Source of the DNA: Croceibacterium_B sp963783195
GTDB taxonomy: Bacteria > Pseudomonadota > Alphaproteobacteria > Sphingomonadales > Sphingomonadaceae
Assembly (NCBI GenBank): GCA_963783195.1
Contig: CAWAMV010000004.1
Coordinates: 372,001-436,000 of the forward strand
Reading direction: 5' to 3'
Length of the DNA: 64,000 bases
The notes beneath the pieces are model-generated. The model did no database searches, was not told where the DNA came from, and worked only from the letters and a program-made list of their open reading frames with translations. Position numbers and translations under genes: made by a program. Below, one piece after another: positions 34,245-42,752 of this stretch. The stretch's first letter is position 1. Each line of letters opens with the position of its first letter.

Positions 34245-34765
34245 CCGACCGCAAGACCCTCAAGCTCAAGCTGGGCGAAAGCGCCGAGGCGCCGGCCATC
34301 AAGAAGAAGGGCCGCGGCTGGGAGATTTCCGACAAGCGGCTCGACGTGCTGCACGAGCAGGCGCGCGACCTGCGGCGGCATAGCTCGGAAGCGCACAAGG
34401 CGCTGGCCGAGCGGTTCGCCAAGGCCGACCTCGGGCGCTACACCTTCAAGCGCCACGCGGTGGTCGGCAGCGCGATCGTCGATTTCAACTGCCACGTCCT
34501 CGGCATGGCAATCGACATCGACGAGGAGGGCGAGGACGAAGCGCTCGCCCGCCGGCGCGACAAGAGCCTGGAAGCGGTCGGCATACGCGTAATGCGGATC
34601 AAGGCGGCCGATATCCTGGAAAACATGGACGAGGTGCTCGCCCGCATCACCGCCGGAATGCGGATGCGCATCGGCGACAAGAGGGACGCAGCCCGCGCCC
34701 ACCGCGAAGCCAACCCGAACCAGAACTACGAACGCCCGAACCGCAAGCCGAGAGACGCGCGATGA
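34241..34765 (+). CDS. DUF559 endonuclease-like protein in the suf operon
   Basis: 174 aa from GTG 34241 (4-base overlap with sufB). The middle part matches the DUF559/Vsr-like nuclease fold: YTFKRHAVVGSAIVDFNCHVLGMAIDIDEEG with the D-x-x-x-D/E pattern, then VGIRVMRIKAADILENMDEVLARI. N- and C-terminal tails are highly charged. No known role in Fe-S assembly; a genuine accessory gene or hitchhiker. Confidence 0.75.
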   Translation: MTDRKTLKLKLGESAEAPAIKKKGRGWEISDKRLDVLHEQARDLRRHSSEAHKALAERFAKADLGRYTFKRHAVVGSAIVDFNCHVLGMAIDIDEEGEDEALARRRDKSLEAVGIRVMRIKAADILENMDEVLARITAGMRMRIGDKRDAARAHREANPNQNYERPNRKPRDAR

Positions 34766-35109
34766 GCGATGTCGTCTGGAGCCCGCTTCCCGCCGATGCC
34801 CCGTTCCCGGAACGCATGCAAGGCACTTGGCTTGACGGGCCCGATGGTGCGCCGGTGCTGGTTATCGAGGGGCGCCGAGTGACCTTTTGCGGCAGCGAAT
34901 TGCTGGTGGGCAACCTTTCGGTTCATGAAGAAGACGGCGGTGCGCTCGGAGTTCAGAACGAGGGTCCCCCCGACAATCCGCGCGAGCTTCTCTGGAGCCA
35001 GCGGACGCTGCACCTCTTCTGGTTCCTCGCGGGAGAAGACGAACTCAATTTCCACGGCATAGGCGACCACGGCTGGGCCGTGCGCGCACCGGCCAGAGAG
35101 GAATCATGA
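34762..35109 (+). CDS. Hypothetical protein in the suf operon
   Basis: 115 aa. MSDVVWSPLPADAPFPERMQG start, with VLVIEGRRVTFCGSELLVG (one Cys) and a Trp-rich LFWFLAGEDELNFHG. No recognised family, no signal. ATGA overlap with the DUF559 gene and 4-base overlap with sufC, so it is firmly part of the operon. Confidence 0.65.
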   Translation: MSDVVWSPLPADAPFPERMQGTWLDGPDGAPVLVIEGRRVTFCGSELLVGNLSVHEEDGGALGVQNEGPPDNPRELLWSQRTLHLFWFLAGEDELNFHGIGDHGWAVRAPAREES

Positions 35110-35854
35110 TGCTGAAAATCGACAACCTCCACGCCGAAGTCGGCGGCACCGAAATCCTCCGCGGCCTCTCGCTCGAAGTCGGCGCGGGCGAGATTCACGC
35201 GATCATGGGCCCCAACGGCGCGGGCAAGTCGACGCTTTCCTACGTGCTCGGCGGCCGGCCGGGCTACGAGGTGACCGGCGGCAGCGTGACCTTCATGGGC
35301 AAGGATCTGCTCGAACTCGAACCGCACGAACGCGCCGCGGTCGGGCCTGTTCCTCGGCTTCCAGTACCCGGTCGAGATTCCCGGCGTCTCCAACGTCCAG
35401 TTCCTGCGCGAGGCGCTCAACGCCCAGCGCACCGCACGCGGCGAAGAGCCGCTGTCGGGCGGCGAATTCCTCAAGCTGGCCAAGGAGAAGGCCGCGCTGC
35501 TCAAGATGGACATGGACATGCTCAAGCGGGCGGTGAACGTCGGCTTCTCGGGCGGCGAGAAGAAGCGCGCCGAGATGGTCCAGATGGGCGTGCTCGACCC
35601 GGCCTTCGCCGTGCTCGACGAGACTGATTCGGGCCTCGACATCGACGCGCTGCGGGTCGTCGGCGAAGGCATCAACGCGATCATGCGCGCAGCCCGACAA
35701 GGGCGTTCTGCTGATCACCCACTACCAGCGCCTGCTCGATTACGTGAAGCCCGACCGGGTCCACGTGCTGGCGAGGGGCCGCATCGTGGCGAGCGGCGGG
35801 CCGGAACTGGCCCACCAGCTCGAGACCGAAGGCTACGAGAGCATCGCCGCATGA
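35106..35854 (+). CDS. sufC: SUF ATPase SufC, with two frameshifts
   Basis: ABC-type ATPase of SufBCD. Walker A GPNGAGKST (frame one), then after an extra G near 35343 the second frame gives FQYPVEIPG, the signature SGGEKKR and Walker B FAVLDETDSGLD. A second extra base near 35692 moves to a third frame with DKGVLLITHYQRLLDY to the stop. Two single-base deletions would restore about 249 aa. The 3' end overlaps sufD. The gene is presumably intact in the living cell. Confidence 0.88.
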
Positions 35855-36597
35855 CCCACATGCCGACCATCCGCGACGAGGACTGGCGCTACGCCGATCC
35901 CGATGCGCTGGCCGGGCTGACGCCGGCCGACCTCGAAGCATGGCATGAGGTCACGCTGGCGCCGGGCGAGACGCGCGCGAAGGACCTCGTCCTCGACGAC
36001 GCGCATCCGGGCATCCACCGCGTGCGGCTGAACGTGGGCGAAGACGCCCGGGCGGAGATCTTCGCGCTTGCCTCGGCGAGCGAATACACCCGGCTCGAAG
36101 TCGAGGTGCGGCTGGCGAAGGGCGCCCATTTCCAGTTCGGCGGCGTGACCATCGGCGGCGGCGATGCCACGCGCGAATTCGTCACCCGCGTGACTCACGC
36201 CGAGCCCGATGCGACGAGCGACCAGGTCGTGCGCGCGGTCCACTGGGGACAGGCGACCGGCAATTTCCTCGGCAAGCTGATGGTCGCGCGAGACGCGCAG
36301 AAGACCGACGCGGCACAGAACTTCAAGGGCCTGTTGCTCGAACGCGGGGCGACCGCCAATGCCAAGCCCGAACTGGAAATATTCGCCGACGACGTGAAGT
36401 GCGCCCACGGCGCCGCGATCGGTCAGATGGACGAGACTGCCGCATTCTACATGGCCGCGCGCGGACTGCCGCCGGAGACGGCGCGCAAGCTCCTCGTCCG
36501 CGCCTTCATCGCCGACGCATTCGCCGCGCATTCCGACGCGGAGGCGCAGGAGGCGCTGCTCGATGCGGCGCTGAAAGCGCTGGGGGACAAGGGATGA
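35851..36597 (+). CDS. sufD: SUF scaffold subunit SufD
   Basis: SufBCD complex subunit, 248 aa. The conserved C-terminal core is clear: FKGLLLERGATANAKPELEIFADDVKCAHGAAIGQMD with the cluster-relevant Cys/His, then FYMAARGLPPETARKLLVRAF. The N-terminal beta-helix part is short compared with the usual 400+ aa family; this is common in alphaproteobacteria (recollection). ATGA overlap with sufC. Confidence 0.87.
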   Translation: MTHMPTIRDEDWRYADPDALAGLTPADLEAWHEVTLAPGETRAKDLVLDDAHPGIHRVRLNVGEDARAEIFALASASEYTRLEVEVRLAKGAHFQFGGVTIGGGDATREFVTRVTHAEPDATSDQVVRAVHWGQATGNFLGKLMVARDAQKTDAAQNFKGLLLERGATANAKPELEIFADDVKCAHGAAIGQMDETAAFYMAARGLPPETARKLLVRAFIADAFAAHSDAEAQEALLDAALKALGDKG

Positions 36598-37874
36598 GTG
36601 AGGCGGCGACCAATTCTCCCCTCCCGCTTGCGCGAGGGGCCGGGGGCGGGCCTGAAGTGCAGTGCGACGCCGCGCCCACCCCTGGCCCCTCCAGCAGGCG
36701 GGAGCGGGACCTGAAAGCCGACTTTCCCGGCCTCGTGACGGCGTCGGGAGAGCCGTGGCACTACCTCGATTCGGCCGCGACGGCGCAGAAGCCGCAGGCG
36801 GTGATCGATGCCGTCACGCGAGCGATCGGGGTCGACTACGCCACTGTCCACCGGGGGGTCTATTCGCGCAGTGCCGAGATGACGCTGGGCTACGAAGCGG
36901 CGCGGCGGCGGGTTGCAGCCTTCATCGGCGGCGACGAGAACGAAATCGTCTTCACCCGCGGCGCGACCGAGGCGATCAACCTCGTCGCCTACAGTTACCC
37001 TGAAAAGGGCCGCGTGCTGCTGAGCGAGCTCGAACACCATTCGAACATCGTCCCCTGGCAGCTTGCCGGCTGGCAAGTCGACGTCTGCCCGCTGACGCAG
37101 GACGGCCGGATCGACCTCGATGCCGCCGAGGCCATGCTGACGAGCGAGCACACGATGGTGGCCTTCGCGCATGTCTCGAACGTGCTCGGCTCGATGCTCG
37201 ACGCCAAGCGCGCGGCGGACCTGGCCCACAAGGCCGGCGCGAAGCTGCTGCTCGACGGCTGCCAGGCGGTGCCGCGCCTGCCGGTGAACGTCGCGGAGCT
37301 CGGTTGCGACTTCTACGCCTTCTCCGGCCACAAGCTCTACGGCCCGACGGGAATCGGCGCGCTGTGGGGCCGGGCGGACCTGCTCGCCAGCATGCCGCCG
37401 TGGCAGGGCGGCGGAGCGATGATCGACCGGGTGACCTTCGAAAAGACGACCTACGCCCCGCCTCCCGCGCGATTCGAGGCCGGGACCCCGGCGATCGTCG
37501 AGGCGATCGGCCTCGCCGCCGCCTGCGACTACGTGGCGTCGATCGGTCTCGACGAGATCCACGCCCATGAGGCGAAGCTGGTTGTCAGGCTGCGCGAGGC
37601 GCTTGGCCGGATGAACGACGTCACGCTGTTCGGCCCGGACGAAAGCGCCGGAATTGTGAGTTTCGCGCTCGACGGCATTCACCCGCACGACCTCGGCACG
37701 ATCCTCGACGAGGAGAACGTGGCGATCCGCGCGGGCCATCACTGCGCCCAGCCGCTGATGGACAAGCTCGGCGTTCCCGCCACGGCGCGGGCGAGCTTCG
37801 GGCTCTACTCGGACGAAAACGACGTCGCCGCGCTGGTGCGCGGGATAGAGCGCACGAAAAGGATTTTCGGGTGA
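36594..37874 (+). CDS. sufS: Cysteine desulfurase SufS with in-frame insert
   Basis: PLP-dependent desulfurase giving sulfur to the Suf machinery. 426 aa: DSAATAQKPQAVIDA, VHRGVYSRS, PLP-lysine in SGHKLYGPTG, and the active-site Cys in RAGHHCAQPLM. The first ~38 residues (MSEAATNS... to RRERDLKADFPGL) include an in-frame palindromic repeat (36616-36710) not seen in family members. Start ATG overlaps the sufD stop. Core enzyme looks complete. Confidence 0.92.
   Translation: MSEAATNSPLPLARGAGGGPEVQCDAAPTPGPSSRRERDLKADFPGLVTASGEPWHYLDSAATAQKPQAVIDAVTRAIGVDYATVHRGVYSRSAEMTLGYEAARRRVAAFIGGDENEIVFTRGATEAINLVAYSYPEKGRVLLSELEHHSNIVPWQLAGWQVDVCPLTQDGRIDLDAAEAMLTSEHTMVAFAHVSNVLGSMLDAKRAADLAHKAGAKLLLDGCQAVPRLPVNVAELGCDFYAFSGHKLYGPTGIGALWGRADLLASMPPWQGGGAMIDRVTFEKTTYAPPPARFEAGTPAIVEAIGLAAACDYVASIGLDEIHAHEAKLVVRLREALGRMNDVTLFGPDESAGIVSFALDGIHPHDLGTILDEENVAIRAGHHCAQPLMDKLGVPATARASFGLYSDENDVAALVRGIERTKRIFG
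36616..36710. repeat. Palindromic REP-like element inside sufS coding region
   Basis: Two GC-rich arms (36616-36651 and 36674-36710) are imperfect inverted repeats of about 36 bases sharing the core GAGGGGCC-x-GGGG. The element keeps the reading frame open and encodes about 32 extra residues. The layout is like Rickettsia palindromic elements in coding genes. Confidence 0.6.
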
Positions 37875-37890
37875 ACGTCCGACAACCTCA

Positions 37891-37977
37891 TCATCCTGAA
37901 CCTGGTTCAGGGTCCATTTCGCCATTCATTCCGACGGTCGAAACCGGGGAGTGGATGTTGAAACAAGTTCAGAATGA
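37891..37977. repeat. REP-like palindrome between sufS and sufT
   Basis: A 26-base arm at 37891-37916 (core CCTGAACCTGGTTCAGG) pairs imperfectly with 37952-37977 (core GAAACAAGTTCAGAATGA), 20 of 26 matching. This family of sequences is common between genes in Sphingomonadales (recollection). It fills the 114-bp gap. Confidence 0.6.
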
Positions 37978-37988
37978 CGGACTGTGAG

Positions 37989-38465
37989 ATGAACGAAGAA
38001 CGCAAGATCGAAATCGAGGAAGTCGATGCCGCCACGCCGCCGCGGCGTGCAAGGGTGGACGACGCCGTGGAAAGCGCTGGCGACAAGCTCGAGCGCAAGA
38101 AGGACTATCTCGAGGGTTTCCTCTCGCAGAAGCCTGCCTCCGCCACGCCCAGCGAACCCGGCGGCGACCTCTACGAGGCGGTGATCGAGGCGCTGAAGGA
38201 AATCTACGACCCGGAAATCCCGGTCAACATCTACGACCTCGGGCTGATCTACGGCGTCGAGGTCGACGGCGAGGGCGCGGCGCACGTGAGCATGACGCTG
38301 ACCACGCCGCATTGCCCGGTGGCCGAATCGATGCCGGGCGAGGTCGAACTGCGCGTCGCCTCGGTCCCTGGCATCCGCGACGCCGAGGTCAATCTGGTGT
38401 GGGATCCGCCGTGGGGGCCCGACAAGATGACCGACGAGGCCCGCCTCGAACTGGGTATGTTATAA
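37989..38465 (+). CDS. sufT: SUF assembly protein SufT (DUF59/MIP18)
   Basis: 158 aa. The C-terminal DUF59 domain is clear: IYDPEIPVNIYDLGLIYGV, then MTLTTPHCPVAESMPGEV with the conserved Cys and NLVWDPPWGPDKM. An N-terminal charged extension of about 55 residues precedes it. The start ATG 37989 follows a palindromic repeat. Supports Fe-S maturation under high demand (known of SufT). Confidence 0.9.
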   Translation: MNEERKIEIEEVDAATPPRRARVDDAVESAGDKLERKKDYLEGFLSQKPASATPSEPGGDLYEAVIEALKEIYDPEIPVNIYDLGLIYGVEVDGEGAAHVSMTLTTPHCPVAESMPGEVELRVASVPGIRDAEVNLVWDPPWGPDKMTDEARLELGML

Positions 38466-38473
38466 TCGATCCC

Positions 38474-38995
38474 ATGCAGACAGTTATCGACCCCCGACCC
38501 GCACCTTCCGCCCAGCACCTGACCGTGGAGACGGCGAACTATTCCGATCCGCTCGACGCGGCCGACGTCGTGCTGCTGACCAATTCCTACGCCCGCGACC
38601 CGATGGGCGGAGGCGAAGCGCTTTCGGCCGACGTATGCAGCCGGCTGACCGACGCGCTGGCGGAAACACGCGGCGCCTTTTCGCTGATCGCCCGGGTGGA
38701 TGGCCGCCCGGCCGGCATCGCCAATTGCCTGACTGGCTTTTCCACCTTTGCGGCGCGCCCGCTGGTCAACGTCCACGACATTGGCGTGCTGCCCGAATAT
38801 CGCGGCCGCGGGGTGGCGAAGGCCCTGTTCGCAGCGATCGAGGACGAGGCGCGCGCGCGCGGTGCCTGCAAGGTCACGCTCGAGGTCCTCTCGGGCAACG
38901 AACCGGCAAAAGCGCTCTATTCCGCGCTCGGCTATGGCCAGTACGCCCTTGATCCGGCGGCCGGCACTGCCCAGTTCTGGGAGAAGACATTATGA
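38474..38995 (+). CDS. GNAT-family N-acetyltransferase
   Basis: 173 aa with the GNAT acetyl-CoA loop LPEYRGRGVAKALFAAIEDEA and a C-terminal GNEPAKALYSALGY. Substrate unknown. Located in the suf operon between sufT and sufA and overlapping sufA by 4 bases; a link to Fe-S metabolism is not established. Confidence 0.85.
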   Translation: MQTVIDPRPAPSAQHLTVETANYSDPLDAADVVLLTNSYARDPMGGGEALSADVCSRLTDALAETRGAFSLIARVDGRPAGIANCLTGFSTFAARPLVNVHDIGVLPEYRGRGVAKALFAAIEDEARARGACKVTLEVLSGNEPAKALYSALGYGQYALDPAAGTAQFWEKTL

Positions 38996-39360
38996 CCCAG
39001 GCAACAACCACCACCACCCGCCCTGCGCCCAAGGCCGCCGTCGTGCTGACCCCGGCTGCCGAGGCGCGTGTCGCCGGACTGATGGCCAAGGCGCCCGAAG
39101 GCGCCATCGGCGTCAAGCTCTCCACCCCGCGGCGCGGTTGCTCGGGTCTCGCCTATTCGGTCGACTACGTCAGCGAAGAGGCGAAATTCGACGAGAAGAT
39201 CGAGACTCCCGGCGGCGTGTTCTACATCGACGGAGCGAGCGTGCTCTACCTCGTCGGCAGCACGATGGACTGGGTGGAGGACGACTTCACTGCCGGGTTC
39301 GTGTTCAACAATCCGAACGCCAAGGGCGCCTGCGGCTGCGGCGAAAGCTTCATGGTATGA
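38992..39360 (+). CDS. sufA: A-type Fe-S carrier SufA/IscA
   Basis: 122 aa with cluster cysteines in RRGCSGLAYS and the C-terminal ACGCGESFMV. The suf-operon location argues for SufA. A separate ErpA-like protein is at 8533-8862. Confidence 0.9.
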   Translation: MTQATTTTTRPAPKAAVVLTPAAEARVAGLMAKAPEGAIGVKLSTPRRGCSGLAYSVDYVSEEAKFDEKIETPGGVFYIDGASVLYLVGSTMDWVEDDFTAGFVFNNPNAKGACGCGESFMV

Positions 39361-39518
39361 GGCTGAGCCCGCGCGATCTCAGGCGTTTCGCGCGGCTCGC
39401 GTTTCGCGGGCGGGGAAAGCCGCCCGAGGCCGGGCTGGCCGTTCCCGCCGTTCCCCCGCGCGGCCCATTGCCGCTGCAGGGCGGGGCCGAAGCCCCGCTT
39501 GAATTCCGCGACGGCTAG
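39357..39518 (+). CDS. Small ORF after sufA (53 aa)
   Basis: MRLSPRDLRRFARLAFRGRGK at the N-terminus and GPLPLQGGAEAPLEF at the C-terminus. ATGA overlap with sufA, so it is probably translated. No recognised family; I believe similar small ORFs with a GGA-ALEF end exist in relatives but this was not verified. It converges with the next gene by 4 bases. Confidence 0.45.
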   Translation: MRLSPRDLRRFARLAFRGRGKPPEAGLAVPAVPPRGPLPLQGGAEAPLEFRDG

Positions 39519-40456
39519 CTGCGCGCTTCCTCCTCGGCGAGGAACTGCAGCAGCGCCCGTTCCAGCGCATCGACCTGGCCGTCGGCGCCGATCTCGGCAT
39601 CGAGCCAGACCTTTTCGCTCGGCGTGACCGCTTCGGCGGCGGCAGCCTCGGCAGCGCGCGAGGGCTGGGAGCGCTTCTTGCCGAAGACCTTGCCGAACCC
39701 GTTGGGCACGCCCTCGGCCATGCGCCCGATGAAGCGGCCGACGTGGCTGGCGTTGTCGTTCATGAACGCTTCGAGCTCGGCGGCGCGTTCGCGGCTGAGC
39801 TGGGCGGAGAGCGCGACATAGCCCTGCAGGTAATTGCCGACGCCCTGGACGAAAACACGCTCCCACCCGGGCGCGTTGTTCGCTCCCAGCGTCGCGTCCT
39901 TCAGGCGGAAGAGCATCTCGGCTTCCTCGCGGCTCACCGCGGCCGGGCGATCGCCGCCGGCGGCAAAGATCGTACGGCGGATCGCGCTGCAGTCGGCCTC
40001 GGTCACCACGCCTGCCTCGAGCGAGCCGCCCGTGCGGGTCGGGCCTGCGCCGGTCAGCACCGCGCGTTCGATTTCGGTGAGAATGAAGCGCTTGATTTGC
40101 TCCGGAACATTCCGTGCGCGTTCGAGAACACGCACGAGCAGTTCGAGCTCGGTCATCGAATCGAGCTTGCCGTCGGCCGAGACCTTCGCCGCGAGCCATT
40201 GGCCCTGGTCCTCGGTCACGTAACCGGCCGGCTCCCAGGCGTTGAGCACGAACTCGCTCACCGCCTCGACCACGAAGTCGCACCATTCGGCGGGCTTGTC
40301 GGCGAGCGTGGAATCGAGTGCGAAGATCGCCTCGGCTTCCTCCAGCGTCATCCTCCCGTCGCCCCAGCCTTCGCGGCGCAGGGCGAGAATCTCGTCGGCT
40401 GAAATCGCTCCGTCGGCAGCAGCCTGCCGGGCGATTTGCGAAAAGTGCATGCTCAT
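39515..40456 (-). CDS. Unknown protein with repeated ADGxU motifs
   Basis: 313 aa. Four motifs of type ADGxU (AADGAIS, SADGKLD, GADGQVD, and GWGDGRM) recur, each with a nearby acidic residue, reminiscent of TerB-like or EF-hand-like loops. Soluble, no signal. The start MSMHFSQIARQAAADGAIS at 40456 was chosen. Confidence 0.6.
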   Translation of the reverse strand: MSMHFSQIARQAAADGAISADEILALRREGWGDGRMTLEEAEAIFALDSTLADKPAEWCDFVVEAVSEFVLNAWEPAGYVTEDQGQWLAAKVSADGKLDSMTELELLVRVLERARNVPEQIKRFILTEIERAVLTGAGPTRTGGSLEAGVVTEADCSAIRRTIFAAGGDRPAAVSREEAEMLFRLKDATLGANNAPGWERVFVQGVGNYLQGYVALSAQLSRERAAELEAFMNDNASHVGRFIGRMAEGVPNGFGKVFGKKRSQPSRAAEAAAAEAVTPSEKVWLDAEIGADGQVDALERALLQFLAEEEARS

Positions 40457-40528
40457 GGGCCAGTCGGTCCCCTTCCGTCAGGGGACCGGCTATGCCTCAA
40501 TTTGCTTAAATCGGGGTTACCTACGGGG

Positions 40529-40951
40529 TCATCGGCGCTTCAGCGCTGCGACGCAGGCGGCGCGATCGACGTCGAGCCCGTCGGAGACACGCCGCGCATC
40601 GACGTAGGTCGCGACCGGCTCCGCACCGGGCCGCAGCGGGTAGAGGAAGACATCGAGCACGCAGGCCTCGCCGGCGAACTGCAGCTTGCGCATGTCGCCT
40701 TCCTTTACGTCGAGCCGCGGCGGGCCGAACAGGTTGGCGAGCGCGGTGTCGTCCTTCTCGATCACGCTTTCGAGCCCCGGCAGGCGCAGGATCTGCGGCA
40801 CCACGAAGCCCTGTGGGGCGGGCTCGTGCGGGCGGCTTGGCGGGACGACGCGCGATTCGGGTGGCGGCGGCCCGGCATCGCGCGGCGCCGCGCCCGGCGT
40901 TGTCGTGCAGGCGGCCACCAGCGGCAGCACGAGAAGCGCGGCCTTACGCAT
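40529..40951 (-). CDS. Small lipoprotein, unknown
   Basis: 140 aa from ATG 40951. The lipobox is VAAC (Cys at about residue 15, MRKAALLVLPLVAAC), followed by a Pro-rich linker and a conserved-looking block LRLPGLESVIEKDDTALANLFG-like with CVLDVFLYP. No recognised family. Its start overlaps the upstream EI24 gene end by 8 bases. Confidence 0.68.
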   Translation of the reverse strand: MRKAALLVLPLVAACTTTPGAAPRDAGPPPPESRVVPPSRPHEPAPQGFVVPQILRLPGLESVIEKDDTALANLFGPPRLDVKEGDMRKLQFAGEACVLDVFLYPLRPGAEPVATYVDARRVSDGLDVDRAACVAALKRR

Positions 40952-41630
40952 GCGCAGCGCCCCGCCGGCCGTGCACGAGGTGAGTCGCCGCCGCAGCCCC
41001 AAGCACCGGGGCGAGCAGGTTGGCGAAAGGCACCGCGAGCAGCGCGGCAATGACCCCGCCGAGCAGGAAGCGTTCGAGCATCGGCACCGGGGGTGGCATC
41101 TCGCGGGACGGCCGATGGCGCAGCCAGACCATGTCGACCAGCTCGCGCCCGAGCAGCCATGCGTTGACCGCCCAGAACAGCAGCGCCGTGCCGACGCCGG
41201 TGACCAGCAGCGCGAGTGCGAAGGGCAGCGCGACGAGGTTGGCGAGGATAGCCCGCCCGGCCCCGCCCAGCGCATTGCGCAGGTCTTCCGAGAGCGGCAG
41301 CTTGCGCGCGCTTGCCGCAGCCTGGGGATAGGACCGGCGCTCGACCGCCACCACGACCTCGTCGGCGAAGAGCTGCAGCACCGCCAGCGCGACCACGCGG
41401 AACAGCAACCAGGCCCCGGCAACGGCGAGAACGAAGGCCGCCAGCGTGCCGAGGCCGTAATCTTCCAGCCCAAGCGCGGCGATCCCTGCCTCGAGGCCAT
41501 AGTACCCGGCCAGACCCAGCGCCACGAAGACCGCCAGCGTCACCAGCATCGTCTTGCCCAGCACGCGCAGCACGGCGCTGTCGGCAAGCGCGCCGGCGCC
41601 GCGGATAAGCGATGTCGGGAGGTGCGTCAC
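40944..41630 (-). CDS. EI24/CysZ-like membrane protein
   Basis: 228 aa from GTG 41630. Several membrane helices and family-like LPFALALLVTGVGTALLFWAVNAWLLGRELVDMVW. CysZ homologues move sulfate; here there is no sulfur-assimilation neighbour, so the role is open. An upstream ATG at 41666 is also possible. Confidence 0.75.
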   Translation of the reverse strand: MTHLPTSLIRGAGALADSAVLRVLGKTMLVTLAVFVALGLAGYYGLEAGIAALGLEDYGLGTLAAFVLAVAGAWLLFRVVALAVLQLFADEVVVAVERRSYPQAAASARKLPLSEDLRNALGGAGRAILANLVALPFALALLVTGVGTALLFWAVNAWLLGRELVDMVWLRHRPSREMPPPVPMLERFLLGGVIAALLAVPFANLLAPVLGAAAATHLVHGRRGAAHA

Positions 41631-41759
41631 CCGCGGCCAAGTGCCGGGGCAAATCGCGCAAGTCAATCGCCGCCCGCCCGCCGCGCTTGGCCTTGCGCCG
41701 ATCCGCCGCTAAGGCGCGCCAATCCGAATACGCTCCCCGCCACAATCCAGGAATCCCGC

Positions 41760-42752
41760 ATGTCCGATCCCCGCTACGACGTCATCGCCATCGGCAACGC
41801 CATCGTCGACGTCATGGCCGCCTGTTCCGACGACCTGATCGACGAGCTCGGGCTCAACAAGGGCGGGATGACGCTGGTCGACGCGGACGGCGCGGAAAGC
41901 CTTTACGCGGCGATGGGGCCGGCGCGGGAGATCTCCGGCGGATCGGCGGCCAACACGCTCGCCGGCCTGTCCGCCCTGGGCGCGCAGTGCGCCTTCATCG
42001 GCCAGGTGGCGGACGACCAGCTCGGCGCGGTCTTCGCGCACGACATCCGCGCGGTAGGGATCGATTTCGATACCCCGGCGCGCAAGGAAGAGCCGCCGAC
42101 CGCGCGCTGCCTGATTTTCGTCACTCCCGATGCGCAACGCACGATGAACACCTTCCTCGGTGCGAGCCAGTACCTGCCCGCCAGCGCCTTGAATGAAGAG
42201 GCGATCGGCGGGGCCAGGATCCTCTATCTCGAAGGCTACCTGTGGGACCCGGAAGAGCCGCGCGCGGCGATGCGCCGGGCGATCGAGGCCGCGCGCAGCG
42301 CCGGTCGCAAGGTCGCCTTCACGCTGTCCGAAGTCTTCGTCATCGACCGCCATGGTGACGATTTCCGCGCTCTGATCGAGGACGGGTTGATCGACATCCT
42401 GTTCGCCAACCACACCGAGCTTGCCGCGCTGACCGGCGAGGACGATTTCGAAGCCGGCATCGCGGCGTTGAAGGACAAGGTCCCGACGCTGGTGGTCACC
42501 CGCAGCGCCGAGGGCGCGGTCGGGCTGCAAGGCGGCGAGCGGGCCGAGGTCCCGGCTGAACCGACGACCGTGGTCGACACGACCGGCGCGGGCGACCTGT
42601 TCGCCGCCGGATTCCTCTACGGTCACGTGCGCGGCGAAAGTCTCGAGACCTGCCTGCGCATGGGCGCGATCTGCGCCGCCGAGGTCATCAGCCACTACGG
42701 CGCCCGGCCCGAGGCCGACCTGCAGAAGCTGGTGGCCGAAAAGCTCACCTAG
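41760..42752 (+). CDS. PfkB-family carbohydrate/nucleoside kinase (adenosine kinase-like)
   Basis: 330 aa. PfkB signatures: GGSAANTLAGLSALGA near the N-terminus, and TTGAGDLFAAGFLYG with the catalytic Asp. Best guess adenosine kinase by overall resemblance to alphaproteobacterial members; ribokinase-type is also possible. Converges with the LuxR gene by 4 bases. Confidence 0.86.
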   Translation: MSDPRYDVIAIGNAIVDVMAACSDDLIDELGLNKGGMTLVDADGAESLYAAMGPAREISGGSAANTLAGLSALGAQCAFIGQVADDQLGAVFAHDIRAVGIDFDTPARKEEPPTARCLIFVTPDAQRTMNTFLGASQYLPASALNEEAIGGARILYLEGYLWDPEEPRAAMRRAIEAARSAGRKVAFTLSEVFVIDRHGDDFRALIEDGLIDILFANHTELAALTGEDDFEAGIAALKDKVPTLVVTRSAEGAVGLQGGERAEVPAEPTTVVDTTGAGDLFAAGFLYGHVRGESLETCLRMGAICAAEVISHYGARPEADLQKLVAEKLT

